Assembly (NCBI RefSeq): GCF_001632365.1
Contig: NW_024468555.1
Location: 331,958-349,157 of the forward strand
Origin: Laetiporus sulphureus 93-53
Lineage: Eukaryota > Basidiomycota > Agaricomycetes > Polyporales > Laetiporaceae
Direction of reading: 5' to 3'
DNA length: 17,200 bases
The notes beneath the pieces are model-generated. The model was given only the letters and a program-made list of their open reading frames with translations, did not search any database and was not told the DNA's origin. A program made the translations under genes and the position numbers. Within the stretch, counting starts at the first letter, position 1. Every line of letters starts with the position of its first letter. Positions 16,715-17,200 of this stretch are shown here, one piece after another.

Positions 16715-17200
16715 ATGGAGTCAGCCGATCGTGCGCACGCATCCACGTTCAGGCAACGAATGGATGACATTCTTCATACAAACGTCGAGTCAGCACACGA
16801 CGGAAGTACCCCACGCGCCTCGCAGCGCAATTCACCCGAACCTGCACTAGGACCGCAGGATTCTGCATCACAAGTCGGAGGACCAGCATCCCCGACACCA
16901 TCACTTGTACCAGCTTATGTCCCACCCATCTGGGAGTTTGAGGGACACCAATTCGAGCACCTAGAAGATGCTCTCAGACAGTCCGCTCCAGGAGAAGTCC
17001 CGGAGCACATATGCGAATGGGTAATCGTCACAATGAAGCTCACGGTCACCACTGAAATCGCCAAGGTCTACAATGTGCTCAGAAACAATATGTACGAGCA
17101 CAAGAAAGCCTTTGAATCGCAGATCCAGAATAACAAGAGTGAGCACCGGTTAAAGGAGGCACTACTCCAAACCGAGAACGGCAAGCTCAAGGACAGGATC
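16715..17200 (+). CDS. Element 2 gag, N-terminal part, runs off the window
   Basis: An open frame of 162 codons from the ATG at 16715 (MESADRAHASTFRQRM) through the last base. A Ser/Pro-rich start is followed by PPIWEFEGHQFEHLEDAL, then EVPEHICEWVIVTMKLT and a long coiled coil (EHKKAFESQIQNNKSEHRLK). It parallels gag of element 1, where IPKNVKNWVVNLVTNMVEQM likewise precedes a coiled coil; the WV pair and spacing match. The gag core domain would lie beyond the window. The identification rests on this parallel and the position behind ORF1. Confidence 0.6.
   Translation, partial: MESADRAHASTFRQRMDDILHTNVESAHDGSTPRASQRNSPEPALGPQDSASQVGGPASPTPSLVPAYVPPIWEFEGHQFEHLEDALRQSAPGEVPEHICEWVIVTMKLTVTTEIAKVYNVLRNNMYEHKKAFESQIQNNKSEHRLKEALLQTENGKLKDRI

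Noticed and set aside
1..17200. Overabundance of CACGTG boxes
   Set aside because: About seven are seen where roughly four would be expected by chance in this length; they have no consistent position.
1..17200. tRNA, rRNA, riboswitch or CRISPR array
   Set aside because: No cloverleaf-like A/B box pair, rRNA core, or regularly spaced repeats were seen; the only tandem repeat has no spacers.

Overview
The window looks like a repeat-rich piece of a filamentous fungal genome, most likely a mushroom-forming basidiomycete. The reasons are short introns (about 47-64 nt) with GTAAGT/GTATGT-type donors, several degenerate Ty3/gypsy-type LTR retrotransposons, and small Cys-cluster proteins with coiled or acidic tails. 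The taxonomic call is inference. No intact housekeeping gene, rRNA, tRNA or CRISPR array was recognised.

Layout. 1-494: last part of a Ty3/gypsy pol gene (integrase C-terminus), followed by its 3' tail. 728-4482 (minus strand): two consecutive multi-exon genes, each with a Cys-rich putative metal-binding cluster. Their exons can be joined at consensus splice sites with only a few in-frame stops. 4898-5927: a candidate LTR and a short gag-like remnant containing a 40-41 bp tandem repeat, cut off by a second, unrelated LTR at 5928-6358. 6359-7180: nothing recognisable. 7188-10112 (minus strand): a decayed multi-exon gene that I read as a tyrosine recombinase (H-x-x-R, LGH and terminal Tyr motifs), plus a second unrecognised gene fragment. 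10245-11568: a weak copia-like LTR candidate and decayed sequence. 11569-15184: a decayed LTR retrotransposon with LTR, two accessory ORFs and a gag ORF, but no pol. 15405-17200: LTR, first ORF and gag start of a related but intact and CpG-rich element that runs off the window.

The main cross-cutting signal is the decay pattern. In four separate loci the reconstructed frames are broken by about 20 stops, of which roughly three quarters are TGA and all can be explained by one C-to-T change (CGA, CAA or CAG codons). The related element at the right end has none. This suggests cytosine methylation and deamination, or a RIP-like process, acting on older repeats, with the right-hand element being a recent arrival. 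The most unusual locus is the tyrosine-recombinase gene. The pair of Cys-cluster genes is the other candidate for an undescribed lineage-specific family.
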